64,000 nucleotides of DNA from Flavobacteriaceae bacterium (GCA_029243385.1 JAQWSC010000002.1:62001-126000), one strand, 5' to 3'; positions 6,781-17,767 are shown, numbered from the stretch's first letter. Made by a program: numbers and translations. The notes: generated by a model from the letters alone, not told the origin.

Positions 6781-8861
6781 CGTCCAATTCACCTCGCTTT
6801 GTAAATCGTGAAATCAGTTGGTTGGATTTTAATGCCCGAGTTCTTCAAGAAGCCCAAGACGATTGCGTTCCATTAATTGAAAGGCTTCGTTTTATAGGGA
6901 TTTTTTCAAACAATTTGGACGAGTTTTACAAGGTGCGCTACGCAACAGTAAAACGCATTGCCCTGAGTGAAAAATCGGGACGAAAAGCCTTTGGTGGTCA
7001 AACGGCACAAGATTTATTGAACGAAATTACTCAAAAAACAATTGCACTTCAGAAAGAAAGCTTGAAAACTCTAGAGTCGATTCAAACGCTTTTAAAAAAA
7101 GAAAACGTTTTTTTTATTAATGAAAAACAAATTACTTCCAAGCAAGCTGATTTTTTACACGATTATTTTATTCATACCATAAGCCCTGCATTGTCAACAA
7201 TAGTTTTGGACGACAGCAATCAGTTTCCTCATTTAAAAGATCGATTTGCTTTTTTGGCCATTCGTATGGAGATTGAGCAAGACAACGAACAAACTCAACA
7301 ATATGCGCTGATTGAAATTCCCGAAACCATTAGTCGTTTTGTGGTATTGCCTTCCGAAGACACTACCCAACAAGTAATGCTTATCGACGATGTGATTCGA
7401 TTTCATCTGAATTCAATTTTCAGTATTTTCAAACACCGACATATTGAGGCACACATGATTAAAATTACACGCGATGCCGAATTGGACATTGACGATGATT
7501 TGAGCAAAAGCTATGTAGAAAAAATTGCAGAAAGCGTGAATGACCGTTTGGACGGAGATCCTGTACGTTTTGTGTACGATCAAGAAATTAATAAAGAAAC
7601 GTTGCATTTTTTGTTGTCCAAAATGGGGGTCAATCCCAATACCGATAGTCTCATACCTGGCGGGCGATATCACAACCGTCGAGACTATGTGGGTTTTCCC
7701 AGTTTGGGAAGAAAAGAACTGCTCTATCCTACCATTGAGCCGTTGCCTATTGAGGGGTTGAGTTTGGAGGAACGTTTGTTTGACCGTATTTTACAAAAAG
7801 ATTTTTTACAATACACTCCTTATCATACGTTTTCGTATGTGGTTAAGTTTTTACAAGAGGCGGCATTGGATCCGAAGGTAAAGCATATTTATATTACCAT
7901 TTACCGTCTCTCCAAAATATCAAATGTGGCAAATGCACTGATCAATGCAGCTAAATCGGGTAAAAAGGTTACGGTTCAAATTGAGTTGCAAGCTCGTTTT
8001 GATGAGCGTGCTAACATTCGCTACGCAGAACAAATGAAAGCAGAGGGAGTGCAGCTAGTTTTTGGTGTTCCCGGTCTAAAAGTACATAGTAAAGTGTGTG
8101 TTGTAGAACGCTTGGAAAACAAAAAAATAAAACGGTACGGCTTTATCAGTACAGGAAATTTCAATGAATCTACGGCACGAATTTATACAGATTACACCTT
8201 GTTTACTGCCAATCAATCGATATTGAAAGAAGTAGCCAAAGTGTTTCAATTTTTCAACACACCTTACAAAAACTACAAATACAAACACCTTATAGTATCT
8301 CCTCATAGCACAGAAAAGGAGTTTAAAAAACACATTCAGAAAGAGATTGACAACGCTTCCAAAGGAAAATCAGCTTCCATTCGAATTAAAATCAACAACC
8401 TAACCAGTTACCGAATGATAGAAGCCCTTTATGCCGCAAGCCAGGCCGGTGTAAACATACAAATGATTGTTCGTGGGGTATGTTGTTTGATTCCTGGAGT
8501 AAAGGGGATGAGTGAAAATATTGAAGTTATCAGTGTGGTTGACAAGTTTTTGGAACATACACGACTGCTTATTTTTGAAAATGATGGCAATCCCAATGTA
8601 TATATTTCCTCTGCCGATTGGATGACACGCAATATCGAAAATAGGGTAGAAGTGTCTTGTCCTATTTATGACCCAAGCAGTAAACAAGAATTGATAGATA
8701 CGTTTGGTATTTGTTGGTCTGAAACTGTAAAAGCGCGTCAGATCAACACAGTAAACATCAATCAATACCGTGCTGGGAAAAAAACCGAGGTGCGTTCTCA
8801 ATTTGCCACCTATGACTATTACAAACAACGAATGCTTTACCTAAATCCCGACGCCTCTTGA
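6753..8861 (+). CDS. ppk: Polyphosphate kinase 1
   Basis: A 702-aa enzyme that polymerises the gamma phosphate of ATP into polyphosphate. FVNREISWLDFNARVL opens the N domain. The phosphorylated histidine is H445 (VHSKVCVV) and the second conserved histidine is H602 (EHTRLLIF). ATG at 6753 overlaps sixA by 28 nt; a GTG at 6723 would add ten residues. Its stop overlaps the TTG start of the exopolyphosphatase gene, so synthesis and breakdown enzymes are translationally coupled. Confidence 0.95.
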   Translation: MPISKTVPLTSNSPRFVNREISWLDFNARVLQEAQDDCVPLIERLRFIGIFSNNLDEFYKVRYATVKRIALSEKSGRKAFGGQTAQDLLNEITQKTIALQKESLKTLESIQTLLKKENVFFINEKQITSKQADFLHDYFIHTISPALSTIVLDDSNQFPHLKDRFAFLAIRMEIEQDNEQTQQYALIEIPETISRFVVLPSEDTTQQVMLIDDVIRFHLNSIFSIFKHRHIEAHMIKITRDAELDIDDDLSKSYVEKIAESVNDRLDGDPVRFVYDQEINKETLHFLLSKMGVNPNTDSLIPGGRYHNRRDYVGFPSLGRKELLYPTIEPLPIEGLSLEERLFDRILQKDFLQYTPYHTFSYVVKFLQEAALDPKVKHIYITIYRLSKISNVANALINAAKSGKKVTVQIELQARFDERANIRYAEQMKAEGVQLVFGVPGLKVHSKVCVVERLENKKIKRYGFISTGNFNESTARIYTDYTLFTANQSILKEVAKVFQFFNTPYKNYKYKHLIVSPHSTEKEFKKHIQKEIDNASKGKSASIRIKINNLTSYRMIEALYAASQAGVNIQMIVRGVCCLIPGVKGMSENIEVISVVDKFLEHTRLLIFENDGNPNVYISSADWMTRNIENRVEVSCPIYDPSSKQELIDTFGICWSETVKARQINTVNINQYRAGKKTEVRSQFATYDYYKQRMLYLNPDAS

Positions 8862-9757
8862 AACTTAAAAAAGTAGCAGCTATTGATGTTGGTTCCAATG
8901 CGGTTCGTTTGTTGATTTCAAATGTCGTTATCAATAAGGGTAAAAAACCCACGTTTACTAAAAACGCAATGATTCGTGTGCCCATTCGATTGGGACAAGA
9001 CTCTTTTACGGTTGGTGAAATTTCTAAAAGAAATCGACATCGAATGATTGATGCTATGAAAGCCTTTCGTTTGTTGCTCAAGATTCATAATGTGGATACG
9101 TATATGGCTTGTGGTACTTCAGCGCTTCGTGAGGCCAACAACAGTCAGAAATTGGTTAAAAAAATCAAAAAAGAAACGGGAATTAAAATTGATATTATCG
9201 ATGGTCGGCGAGAAGCTGAAATTATAGCTTCTTCCGAATTGTACGATCTAATGAAACCCGACAAAGCCTATTTGTATGTTGATGTAGGAGGTGGAAGCAC
9301 TGAGCTTACCGTTTTTTCAAAAGGTTCCATTTTGACTTCCAAGTCGTTTAAAATCGGAACGGTGCGTTTGCTCAACAAAATGGTTTCTGAGGCTGTTTGG
9401 AGTCAACTTCGTTTGTGGATAAGCAAGCATACCCATGCATTGGAAAATTTAGCGGTGGTTGGTTCGGGTGGAAATATCAACAAACTGTTTAAGTTGTCGG
9501 GAAAGAAATACGGAACGCCTTTGACTTATATTTACATGAACGATCAATACGAGTTGCTCAATAAGATGTCTTACGATACGATGATTTCGGATTTGCACCT
9601 CAATCCCGATCGTGCGGATGTGATTGTTCCTGCCACGCGAATCTACCTTATGGCTATGAAATACAGCGGTGCTGCTCACATTCACGTTCCTAAAATTGGT
9701 CTGGCTGATGGAATGGTAAAGCTGCTCTATAAAGAAAAAAGCACCAAAAAATCATAA
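8858..9757 (+). CDS. ppx: Exopolyphosphatase (Ppx/GppA family)
   Basis: A 299-aa ASKHA-fold phosphatase. AIDVGSNAVRLL near residue 8 is the first phosphate motif, DVGGGSTELTVF near residue 146 the second, and AVVGSGGNINKL near 199 the third. It probably degrades polyphosphate or pppGpp. The TTG start at 8858 overlaps the ppk stop (TTGA). It is the short form without the C-terminal HD domain. The gene ends at a strong terminator. Confidence 0.9.
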   Translation: MKLKKVAAIDVGSNAVRLLISNVVINKGKKPTFTKNAMIRVPIRLGQDSFTVGEISKRNRHRMIDAMKAFRLLLKIHNVDTYMACGTSALREANNSQKLVKKIKKETGIKIDIIDGRREAEIIASSELYDLMKPDKAYLYVDVGGGSTELTVFSKGSILTSKSFKIGTVRLLNKMVSEAVWSQLRLWISKHTHALENLAVVGSGGNINKLFKLSGKKYGTPLTYIYMNDQYELLNKMSYDTMISDLHLNPDRADVIVPATRIYLMAMKYSGAAHIHVPKIGLADGMVKLLYKEKSTKKS

Positions 9758-9790
9758 AAAAATGCCAATCAAACGATTGGCATTTTTGTT
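9756..9790. terminator. Bidirectional intrinsic terminator
   Basis: Stem AATGCCAATC (9761-9770) pairs with GATTGGCATT (9775-9784) around a 4-nt loop, flanked by an A-run and a T-run. It can serve both ppx (plus) and the hydrolase remnant (minus). Confidence 0.9.
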
Positions 9791-9808
9791 TTTAAAAGAA
9801 ACTCGGGA

Positions 9809-10636
9809 TTATAATTTCTGAATTTTCAATAAAATCTCGGCTAGTTTTTGTGGCTGTGAAAAATTGGGTGTGTGACTTGACGCCAAACTGAATGATTTTG
9901 CTACCTGATCTTTGTACATCGCTCGTTGCACTTCAATTGGAATCGCCCGATCCTCTGTACACTCGATGTAGTATTTGGGAACACTTCCAAAGTTTGCATC
10001 CGTAATTTCCAGTTCATAAGACAAAGGCGCAGCAGGCTCAGGAACAATATAGGGTTTGGCAGCTGCAAAGGCTTCGGTAGGAATATCGTGTGCAAAGGCA
10101 TTTTGAATTTCTTCTTCCTTTACCAAGGCATAGGTTTGATCTTCTGATAAATAAAAATTCTCAACAGCTTTGGAGCCTTCCACTCCCTGCACTGCTTTGA
10201 AAAACGAACCGCCATTGGGTAATAAAAAGGCAGTAAGATAGACCAGTTTGCTTACTTTTTTGGGTCGTAGTTCTGCCACGCGGCTAAAGGTAATGCCGTT
10301 AAAACTATGGCCTACCAAAATCACGGGATCTTTTTGTTTATCAAGAATATCGGTAATGGTTTTTATATAGTTATCCATAGTGATTTCTGCGGGAGATGTT
10401 TTGTCGCTTCCGTGGCCAGGCAAGTCAGGGGTAATGACTGTATGCCCTTTTTCAGTCAACGTTTTGGCGGTTTATTCCCACTGCCAAGCTCCGAGCCAAG
10501 CTGAGTGAACCAACACAAACGTTTGTTGGGTTTTTTTTGTTGATTTCTCACCTTTTTTTGGAGAACAATTGCAACTAGTTATTGCTAATGCTATTGCAAG
10601 GGTAAAGAAAAAGGTAAATTTGAAGGGTGTTTTCAT
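9809..10636 (-). pseudogene. Alpha/beta-hydrolase lipoprotein interrupted by one stop codon
   Basis: Read from ATG at 10636, the frame encodes a lipoprotein signal with lipobox ITSC (Cys22), then the fold start FVLVHSAWLGAWQWE, then TAA at 10474-10472 (codon 55). The same frame continues with TAKTLTEKGHTVITPDLPGHG, the nucleophile elbow GHSFNG and a late SSHTP histidine to a normal end. A single base change (probably AAA to TAA) thus breaks an otherwise intact gene of about 275 codons. Restart at the ATG near 10459 would give a 216-aa product without signal or first strands. Recent inactivation, or a sequence error, fits best. Confidence 0.8.
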
Positions 10637-10953
10637 GATGGTAAAGATTTAGTGAATAAATGGTGTGTGCTACAACAATGTTTGATATTGAAAGAAGTAG
10701 CGTAAGGTTGTCTTAAAAAAAAATTGGTAAATGAGCCTTGAAGAATGTAGTTGTTCATGAGTAAAAAGCGATTTGGGATGCGTTTTTAACAGTGTAAAAT
10801 TACTAAAAAAATCAAAAAATACAAGTTCTTTTTTTGCCAATTTATTCCTTGAAGATGTCAACAAACTTCTGTGTTGTATTGTTAATTACTTTGTAGATGG
10901 AGCGTTTTATTTTTTTAGGTGATGTGCTATCTTAGCAATCGCACAAATTTTTT
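10637..10953. other. Intergenic region between hydrolase remnant and parE
   Basis: 317 bp, AT-rich, between divergent genes. I see no RNA gene or repeat. TATCTTAG at 10928-10935 is a one-mismatch -7 box 18 nt before the parE ATG, the usual spacing in this window. Confidence 0.5.
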
Positions 10954-12813
10954 ATGACACAAGCAACGCAATATACCGAAGACAATATTCGATCCCTCGA
11001 TTGGAAAGAGCATATCCGTATGCGTCCCGGAATGTATATTGGAAAGTTGGGCGACGGCTCTTCCTCTGACGATGGGATTTATATTTTACTCAAAGAAGTC
11101 ATTGACAACTGTATCGATGAGTTTGTTATGGGAGCTGGTAAAACCATTGAAATTTCTATCAGAGATCAGCAGGTTACGGTTCGCGATTACGGACGAGGGA
11201 TTCCCTTGGGGAAAGTGGTGGACGTGGTTTCCAAAATGAATACGGGAGGAAAATACGATTCACGTGCCTTTAAAAAATCGGTAGGACTCAACGGTGTTGG
11301 AACCAAAGCAGTCAACGCATTGTCCACTCAATTTCGAGTAGAATCTACTCGAGAAGGTCAATCCAAAAGTGCCACTTTTGAACAAGGTGTTTTGGTCGAT
11401 GATGCTGCCGTAGAAACGTCCTCTCGTCGCAAAGGAACTAAGGTCAGCTTTGTTCCAGACGAAAGCATCTTTAAAAACTTTAAGTACCGAAGTGAGTATG
11501 TACAAAAAATGCTCATGAACTATGTTTACCTCAATCCCGGTTTGACCATTGTTTTTAATGGAGAAAAATTTCATTCTGAAAATGGGCTGCGGGATTTGTT
11601 GGAAGATAACAACAATGCCGATGATTTGTTGTACCCGATCATTCATTTAAAAGGAAACGATATAGAGGTTGCTTTAACGCACAGTAAAACACAATACAGC
11701 GAAGAATATCACTCGTTTGTAAACGGTCAGCACACCACACAAGGAGGAACGCATCAAGCGGCCTTTCGGGAAGCTATTGTAAAAACGATTCGTGATTTTT
11801 ATGGCAAACAATATGACCCTTCTGACATTCGTAAGTCCATCATCTCCGCAATCAGTATCAAAGTGATGGAACCCGTGTTTGAATCCCAAACCAAAACCAA
11901 ATTGGGCTCAACAGATATGGGAGGTGAGTTGCCAACAGTGCGTTCGTATATTCTTGATTTTGTAGGAAAATATCTAGACAACTACCTTCATAAGAACACA
12001 GAAACCGCAGACAAAATACAGCGTAAAATTTTACAAGCCGAGCGCGAACGCAAAGAGTTGTCTGGAATTCGAAAACTGGCAAAAGAACGTGCTAAAAAAG
12101 CTAGTTTACACAATAAAAAACTAAGGGATTGTCGCATTCACTTGGGCGATCAAAAAAAGGAACGTCATCTAGAAACTACGCTTTTTATTACCGAAGGAGA
12201 TTCAGCAAGTGGGTCGATTACCAAATCCCGTGATGTCAATACACAAGCGGTGTTTAGTCTTAAAGGAAAACCTTTGAACTCTTACGGTCTTACCAAAAAG
12301 ATTGTGTACGAAAACGAAGAATTTAATTTGCTTCAAGCGGCGCTTAATATAGAGGAAAGCATGGAGGATCTGCGATACAACAACATTGTAATTGCAACCG
12401 ATGCCGATGTGGACGGTATGCACATTCGATTGTTGCTCATCACGTTCTTTTTGCAGTTTTTTCCAGAAGTTATCAAAGAAGGTCATTTGTATATTTTACA
12501 AACGCCTTTGTTTCGAGTACGCAACAAAAAGGAAACCATTTACTGTTATTCCGATCAGGAGCGTGTAGATGCGATTGAAAAACTAACAGGAAAACCTGAA
12601 ATCACACGATTCAAAGGTTTGGGAGAGATTTCACCCGATGAATTCAAGCACTTTATTGGTGACGATATGCGCTTGGATCCTGTTATGCTCGATAAAAGCA
12701 TGCTTATTGAGGATTTGTTGTCGTTTTATATGGGAAAAAATACTCCCAAACGACAAGAATTCATCATTGACAATCTAAAAGTTGAACTCGATAGAATAGA
12801 ATCAGAATCATGA
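10954..12813 (+). CDS. parE: DNA topoisomerase IV subunit B
   Basis: A 619-aa GHKL ATPase subunit. GRGIPLG and [13 protein letters not shown] are the ATP-binding motifs. EGDSASGSI and [10 protein letters not shown] form the TOPRIM metal site. It lacks the insert that makes many GyrB proteins about 800 aa. It overlaps the downstream A subunit by 4 nt (ATGA), which supports a ParE/ParC pair for decatenation. Confidence 0.92.
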   Translation: MTQATQYTEDNIRSLDWKEHIRMRPGMYIGKLGDGSSSDDGIYILLKEVIDNCIDEFVMGAGKTIEISIRDQQVTVRDYGRGIPLGKVVDVVSKMNTGGKYDSRAFKKSVGLNGVGTKAVNALSTQFRVESTREGQSKSATFEQGVLVDDAAVETSSRRKGTKVSFVPDESIFKNFKYRSEYVQKMLMNYVYLNPGLTIVFNGEKFHSENGLRDLLEDNNNADDLLYPIIHLKGNDIEVALTHSKTQYSEEYHSFVNGQHTTQGGTHQAAFREAIVKTIRDFYGKQYDPSDIRKSIISAISIKVMEPVFESQTKTKLGSTDMGGELPTVRSYILDFVGKYLDNYLHKNTETADKIQRKILQAERERKELSGIRKLAKERAKKASLHNKKLRDCRIHLGDQKKERHLETTLFITEGDSASGSITKSRDVNTQAVFSLKGKPLNSYGLTKKIVYENEEFNLLQAALNIEESMEDLRYNNIVIATDADVDGMHIRLLLITFFLQFFPEVIKEGHLYILQTPLFRVRNKKETIYCYSDQERVDAIEKLTGKPEITRFKGLGEISPDEFKHFIGDDMRLDPVMLDKSMLIEDLLSFYMGKNTPKRQEFIIDNLKVELDRIESES

Positions 12814-15449
12814 GTGAGGAAATTCAAGATCAAGAATTTATAGACGATCACCAAGAAGATGCTTTGATTCGCGTGAGCGGAATGTACAAGGATTGGTTTT
12901 TGGACTATGCTTCCTATGTGATTTTGGAACGTGCCGTTCCAGCTATCGAAGATGGATTCAAACCCGTTCAGCGTCGTATCCTTCACTCCATGAAGGATTT
13001 GGACGACGGAAGATACAACAAGGTTGCTAATATAGTCGGACATACCATGCAATACCACCCGCACGGTGATGCCAGTATTGGGGATGCTATGGTTCAGGTT
13101 GGACAAAAAGATTTGTTGATTGACACTCAAGGAAACTGGGGAAACATCTTAACCGGTGACAGAGCTGCTGCCCCTCGATACATTGAGGCACGTCTGTCCA
13201 AATTTGCTTTGGAAGTTGTTTTCAGTCCTAAAATTACGGATTGGCAGCTATCGTATGACGGTCGAAAAAAAGAACCGATCAATTTACCTGTCAAGTTTCC
13301 CTTGTTGTTAAATCAAGGAGCAGAGGGGATAGCCGTAGGTTTATCAACCAAAATATTGCCTCATAACTTCATAGAACTCATCAACGCTTCGGTAAATCAC
13401 TTAAAAGGAAAACGGTTTACCATTTATCCTGACTTTCCCACGGCAGGTATTATAGATATCTCCAATTACAACGATGGAATGCGTGGTGGTAAAGTGCGTG
13501 TTCGTGCCAAAATTTCTCAACGAGATAAGAAGACACTGGTTATCAACCAAATTCCTTACTCTACGAACACATCTTCGTTGATTGATTCTATTTTAAAGGC
13601 AAACGATAAAGGGAAAATTAAAATCAAACGTATTGAGGACAATACCGCTGCCGATGTGGAAATATTGGTGCATTTGCCTGCTGGAATTTCTCCAGATAAA
13701 ACCATAGATGCGCTCTATGCATTTACAGCTTGTGAGTCTTCTATATCGCCTTTGGGTTGTGTCATTGAAGACAACAAACCTTTGTTTGTAGGTGTTTCTG
13801 AAATGCTGAGACGCTCCACAGATCACACGGTTGAATTGCTTACCAAAGAGTTGGAATACCAACTGCAAGAGCTTGAAAACCAATGGCATTTCTCTTCTTT
13901 GGAACGTATTTTTATTGAAAATAGAATTTATCGAGATATTGAAGAAGTTGCTACTTGGGAGGGTGTTATTGAGGCAATTCAAAAGGGATTGAGCCCCTTT
14001 ACTTCAGCACTTAAGCGAGAAGTTACAGTAGAAGATATCGCTCGATTGACTGAAATTCGAATCAAACGAATTTCTAAGTTTGATATTGATAAAGCACAGC
14101 AAAAAATCGAAGCTCTTGAGGGTGAAATCGAACAAGTCAAGCATTCGTTAGCGAATATCATTGAGTTTGCGATTACGTATTTTACAAAACTCAAAACCGA
14201 TTACGGAAAGGGTCGTGAGCGTAAAACTGAAATCAAAACTTTTGACGATGTAGATGCTCGAAAAGTAGTGATTCGAAATACCAAGCTTTATGTAAATCGT
14301 GAAGAAGGGTTTGTGGGAACATCGCTTCGAAAAGATGAGTACGTGACAGACTGCTCCGATATCGATGATATCATTGTTTTTACTGAAGAAGGAAAAATGA
14401 TGGTAACAAAAGTGGATACCAAAACTTTTGTAGGAAAAAACATTCTTCATCTAGCGGTGTTTAAGAAAAAGGATACACGAACTATCTACAACATGATTTA
14501 TAGAGATGGAAAGTCAGGTACATCCTATATAAAACGTTTTGCGGTTACGGGTGTAACTCGCGACAAGGAATATGGTTTGACACAAGGAAACCCAGGATCA
14601 AAAGTATTGTATTTTTCTGCCAATCCTAACGGTGAGGCTGAAATAGTTTCCATTAATTTACGACAATCCGGTTCGATTAAAAAATTGAAATGGGATTTGG
14701 ACTTCGCTGATTTAGATATCAAAGGACGTGGAGTGAAAGGGAATATTGTAACCAAATACAGAGTAAATCGCATAGAGCTCAAAGAAGCAGGGGTTTCCAC
14801 TTTAAAGCCTCGTAAAATATGGTTCGATGAGTCAGTACAACGATTGAATGTTGACGGAAGGGGCACATTGGTGGGTGCTTTTCGAGGAGATGATAAGTTA
14901 CTGATTATTCAGCAAAATGGAACGTTGAAAACAGTTACCCCAGATTTGAGCATGCATTTCCCAGAAGACATGATTGTTATGGAACAATGGGAGCCTAAAA
15001 AGCCTCTTTCAGTTATTTATTTCGACGGTGAAAAAGAACGCTATTATGTCAAGCGATTCCTGGTAGAAAATGCCAATAAGGAAGAAACGATTGTTAGAGA
15101 CCATTCCTCGGTTCGTTTGGAGCTAGTTTCCACTGACTGGAAACCGCAAGTTGAATTGGTGTTTGCCAAACCTAGAGGAAAAGAGCCACGACCCAATCAG
15201 CAAGTAGTCTTAGAAGAATTTATTGATGTCAAAGGAATCAAAGCCTTGGGAAATCAGCTTACACCCTATAAAGTCAAGACGATTAATAATTTGGAGCCCA
15301 TTCCTTACGATCCGCCGCCGCCCACAGCTACTCCCGATATCGAAGTCAATTCCGAGGAGGTTCAGGCTGATTCATCTGCTAAAGAGGTGTCCTCTTCGAA
15401 TTCAGACAATTCTTCTGATGGAGAAGGTCAGATTAGTATGGAGCTTTAA
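12810..15449 (+). CDS. parC: DNA topoisomerase IV subunit A
   Basis: An 879-aa breakage-reunion subunit. The catalytic tyrosine is Y124 in [23 protein letters not shown] and [10 protein letters not shown] follow as in the GyrA/ParC core. The C-terminal part is a beta-pinwheel-like repeat region; instead of the GyrA box it has KGRGVKGN near residue 635, which argues for ParC. The last 45 residues are Ser-, Glu- and Asp-rich and probably disordered. Confidence 0.9.
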   Translation: MSEEIQDQEFIDDHQEDALIRVSGMYKDWFLDYASYVILERAVPAIEDGFKPVQRRILHSMKDLDDGRYNKVANIVGHTMQYHPHGDASIGDAMVQVGQKDLLIDTQGNWGNILTGDRAAAPRYIEARLSKFALEVVFSPKITDWQLSYDGRKKEPINLPVKFPLLLNQGAEGIAVGLSTKILPHNFIELINASVNHLKGKRFTIYPDFPTAGIIDISNYNDGMRGGKVRVRAKISQRDKKTLVINQIPYSTNTSSLIDSILKANDKGKIKIKRIEDNTAADVEILVHLPAGISPDKTIDALYAFTACESSISPLGCVIEDNKPLFVGVSEMLRRSTDHTVELLTKELEYQLQELENQWHFSSLERIFIENRIYRDIEEVATWEGVIEAIQKGLSPFTSALKREVTVEDIARLTEIRIKRISKFDIDKAQQKIEALEGEIEQVKHSLANIIEFAITYFTKLKTDYGKGRERKTEIKTFDDVDARKVVIRNTKLYVNREEGFVGTSLRKDEYVTDCSDIDDIIVFTEEGKMMVTKVDTKTFVGKNILHLAVFKKKDTRTIYNMIYRDGKSGTSYIKRFAVTGVTRDKEYGLTQGNPGSKVLYFSANPNGEAEIVSINLRQSGSIKKLKWDLDFADLDIKGRGVKGNIVTKYRVNRIELKEAGVSTLKPRKIWFDESVQRLNVDGRGTLVGAFRGDDKLLIIQQNGTLKTVTPDLSMHFPEDMIVMEQWEPKKPLSVIYFDGEKERYYVKRFLVENANKEETIVRDHSSVRLELVSTDWKPQVELVFAKPRGKEPRPNQQVVLEEFIDVKGIKALGNQLTPYKVKTINNLEPIPYDPPPPTATPDIEVNSEEVQADSSAKEVSSSNSDNSSDGEGQISMEL

Positions 15450-15544
15450 GCGTTCTTTTTTCTTCTCATATTGAGAAATTCTACAAACAAAGAAAAGGAG
15501 GTTAATAGCGCTGAAAATCGCTTCTGAGCCAAACAATAAATCCA

Positions 15545-15922
15545 TTAATCACTAATTTTAACGGCTACACCGCGTTGTTTGTTTTTAGTATCGCCCACCA
15601 ACGAATATTCAAAAGTATATTGATTGTCGTTGGTGCTAAGAATTTTCATTTGAATGGATTTCTTATCGAATAGGGATTGGGGATTGAGTTTTTGAACGAT
15701 ACATTCGCAATCGCTTACCCATCTTACAGAAGCACTGTCGGTTATCCCTTTGAAAGTATCAATTTCCAGTGTCTTGGTTCTTTTAAAAGTTGAGGTAATT
15801 GTATCCTTTCCAATAATGGAAGTGAACTCAAAAGTCCCTGTCTGAAATTTTTCACAATCTCTTTCTGTAGAATAACAGCCGACAAATCCTATGAATAGAA
15901 GTGAATAAAGAAAAATTCGCAT
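15545..15922 (-). CDS. Small putative lipoprotein of unknown function
   Basis: A 125-aa protein. A hydrophobic leader ends in the lipobox FVGC (Cys16), so it should be lipid-anchored. Two more cysteines occur in VSDCECIV. The rest is strand-rich. Its start lies one base after the stop of the HTH gene on the same strand, so the two are probably one operon. I do not recognise the family. Confidence 0.7.
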   Translation of the reverse strand: MRIFLYSLLFIGFVGCYSTERDCEKFQTGTFEFTSIIGKDTITSTFKRTKTLEIDTFKGITDSASVRWVSDCECIVQKLNPQSLFDKKSIQMKILSTNDNQYTFEYSLVGDTKNKQRGVAVKISD

Positions 15923-15923
15923 A

Positions 15924-16337
15924 TTATTTTTTAGGCAAATTTAAAGATTTTTGTTCTTTAAAATGCTGAAAAGTTCCATCGCTTCTTAAAATAAGTACCT
16001 GATCAATTTCAGTAGAGGTTTGGGAGTGGATTTCTGTTGGTGTCGTTTCGGGTGTAATTGTTGGAGTTTCTTTGGGAATTTCTTTTTTTCTAGCAATGGA
16101 AGAAGCAGGAATTGAATCAGCAGCTTCGATTTCTCCATGACCGTGAAGCAACCAATCCGAAGATAGGGTAGGGAATGCCTTCAGTGTTTTTAAAACAAAA
16201 TCCAAACTGGGTTTGTTTCTTCCAGACAATATGTGGGAAATACTGGATCGCTGCACACCAATTTGATCAGCAAAGGAAGCGCTGGAAAGTTGATAAAATG
16301 CGATTAATTTATGAATGCGTAGGGCTATTTCTTTCAT
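15924..16337 (-). CDS. XRE-family helix-turn-helix transcriptional regulator
   Basis: A 137-aa protein. Residues 1-65 form a Cro/CI-type HTH: SASFADQIGVQRSSISHILSG is followed by NKPSLDFVLKTLKAF. A Thr/Pro-rich linker covers about 75-115. The C-terminus ILRSDGTFQHFKE is a short strand pair often seen in flavobacterial regulators of this type. A perfect palindrome lies directly before the start codon and contains a TACATTTG -7 box on the minus strand. This suggests that it represses itself. It is divergent from the M14 peptidase gene. Confidence 0.85.
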   Translation of the reverse strand: MKEIALRIHKLIAFYQLSSASFADQIGVQRSSISHILSGRNKPSLDFVLKTLKAFPTLSSDWLLHGHGEIEAADSIPASSIARKKEIPKETPTITPETTPTEIHSQTSTEIDQVLILRSDGTFQHFKEQKSLNLPKK

Positions 16338-16636
16338 GTTTACAAATGTAAAAAAATTAAACGAAAATCAACTACAAACATGTGTTTTTAAGTGAAAAAC
16401 TACAAATAGTGCTTGTAAACAACCCTAATATAAATAAACTAAATTTTAGATTACTACACTTATATATATGATTTATAGTAAATTAACATAAATTATTAGA
16501 ATTAAAACAACTTTTGTGAATCCAATACGCAATTTGAAGGTCATTTTCAGAGGATTTGTTTACAATATTAAATCCAGTATTGTTTACAAATGTAAATATT
16601 ACATTGTTTACTTTTGTAACCTTAAAAGTTAAAATT
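16338..16636. promoter_or_regulatory. Shared control region with repeated TGTTTACAA operators
   Basis: The palindrome TTTACAAATGTAAA occurs twice, at 16339-16352 (next to the HTH start) and 16583-16596. The nonamer TGTTTACAA begins at 16337, 16557 and 16581, and the variant TGTTTACTT at 16605. The last three are spaced exactly 24 bp apart. A complementary half site (TTGTAAACA) lies near 16413. TACTTTTG at 16609-16616, within the last unit, is a perfect -7 box for the plus-strand gene; TACATTTG on the minus strand (16350-16343) serves the HTH gene. Sites and promoters overlap, as expected for repression. Confidence 0.75.
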
Positions 16637-17767
16637 GTGAGAGAGTATCCCTTTGTTTTGAGTTATCCCGAATTTGCAGCAACTTCCTTATCAAGAAGAT
16701 ACCTTCCCTATGATGCTATCAAAAAACTCACTTCAATTTACAGTGCCAAAAAAATTGGCGAAAGTGTTTTAGGTACTTCAATTGAACTCATTGAGATGGG
16801 CAAGGGTGAAATAAAGGTCTTTATGTGGTCACAAATGCACGGGAATGAATCTACAACTACCAAAGCGGTATTTGATATGCTATCTTATTTAACGCATTTA
16901 GGAAGAAATAGCGCCATCTTAACACACTGCACTTTGTATGTTATCCCCATGCTCAATCCAGATGGTTCGGGCGCTTATACGCGCTTAAATGCAAACCAAG
17001 TTGACTTAAACCGTGATGCAATTGCGTTGAGTCAGCCTGAAAGTAGGGTATTGCGGGAAACTTTTGACCAAATTCAACCTGATTTTTGTTTTAATCTTCA
17101 TGATCAACGAACCATTTTTGGCGCTGGGAGTACTGGAAGGCCCGCAACGGTATCATTTTTGGCGCCTGCTGCGAATCCGCAAGCCACAATAACACCCTCA
17201 AGGAAGGTAGCTATGGCTCTTATTGCCGCTATGAATGAGGTTTTACAGCTTGAAATCCCAAATCAAGTAGGTCGCTTTGATGACAGTTACAACGCCAATT
17301 GTGTGGGAGATACATTTCAAACCCTTGGTGTTCCTACAATATTGTTTGAATCGGGGCACTACCCAGGCGACTATCATAGAGAGCAAACCCGACGCTTAAT
17401 CTGTACTTCGCTTTTGGTTGCACTCACACGAATTGCTTCTTCAAGCTACAATGTATCTGATGAATTGTATGCTAAGATTCCCGAAAATCAACAAAATTTT
17501 GTGGATCTAATCGTTACCAATGTGCCTATAATTTTTGACGGAAGTAAAACGAGAGCGGCTGTTGCTATTCAATATCAAGAAACACTTGAAAACAATGAGG
17601 TTGTTTGGATACCAAAATACCGAGCCATCGGTGATCTTTCATCCTTTTTTGCACATACTACCTTGGATTTTGATTCCCTAGCCGATGTCCACGATCACGA
17701 GTTTGTTTATAATTTAAACACTATCGCTCCAGATTGTTTTAATTTTAACATTTTAAAGCAAAATTAA
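16637..17767 (+). CDS. M14-family zinc carboxypeptidase-like protein
   Basis: A 376-aa protein if GTG at 16637 is the start. Zn ligands H68 and E71 (HGNES) and H155 (NLHDQ), and the catalytic glutamate E238 (LFESGHYPGD), are all present. NPDGSGAYTRLN is the usual arginine-region motif. No signal peptide or transmembrane segment is visible, so it probably acts in the cytoplasm, perhaps on peptidoglycan-derived peptides as MpaA does. The -7 box at 16609-16616 rules out the upstream ATG at 16556, which would precede transcription. Confidence 0.8.
   Translation: MREYPFVLSYPEFAATSLSRRYLPYDAIKKLTSIYSAKKIGESVLGTSIELIEMGKGEIKVFMWSQMHGNESTTTKAVFDMLSYLTHLGRNSAILTHCTLYVIPMLNPDGSGAYTRLNANQVDLNRDAIALSQPESRVLRETFDQIQPDFCFNLHDQRTIFGAGSTGRPATVSFLAPAANPQATITPSRKVAMALIAAMNEVLQLEIPNQVGRFDDSYNANCVGDTFQTLGVPTILFESGHYPGDYHREQTRRLICTSLLVALTRIASSSYNVSDELYAKIPENQQNFVDLIVTNVPIIFDGSKTRAAVAIQYQETLENNEVVWIPKYRAIGDLSSFFAHTTLDFDSLADVHDHEFVYNLNTIAPDCFNFNILKQN

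Noticed and set aside
10670-10864. A 64-codon minus-strand frame in the spacer before parE
   Set aside because: Its composition is low-complexity Phe/Lys/Leu, typical of translated AT-rich spacer, with no promoter box at the usual distance.
16556-16636. N-terminal extension of the M14 gene to ATG 16556
   Set aside because: It runs through the operator repeats and the promoter box, and the added residues are not protein-like.
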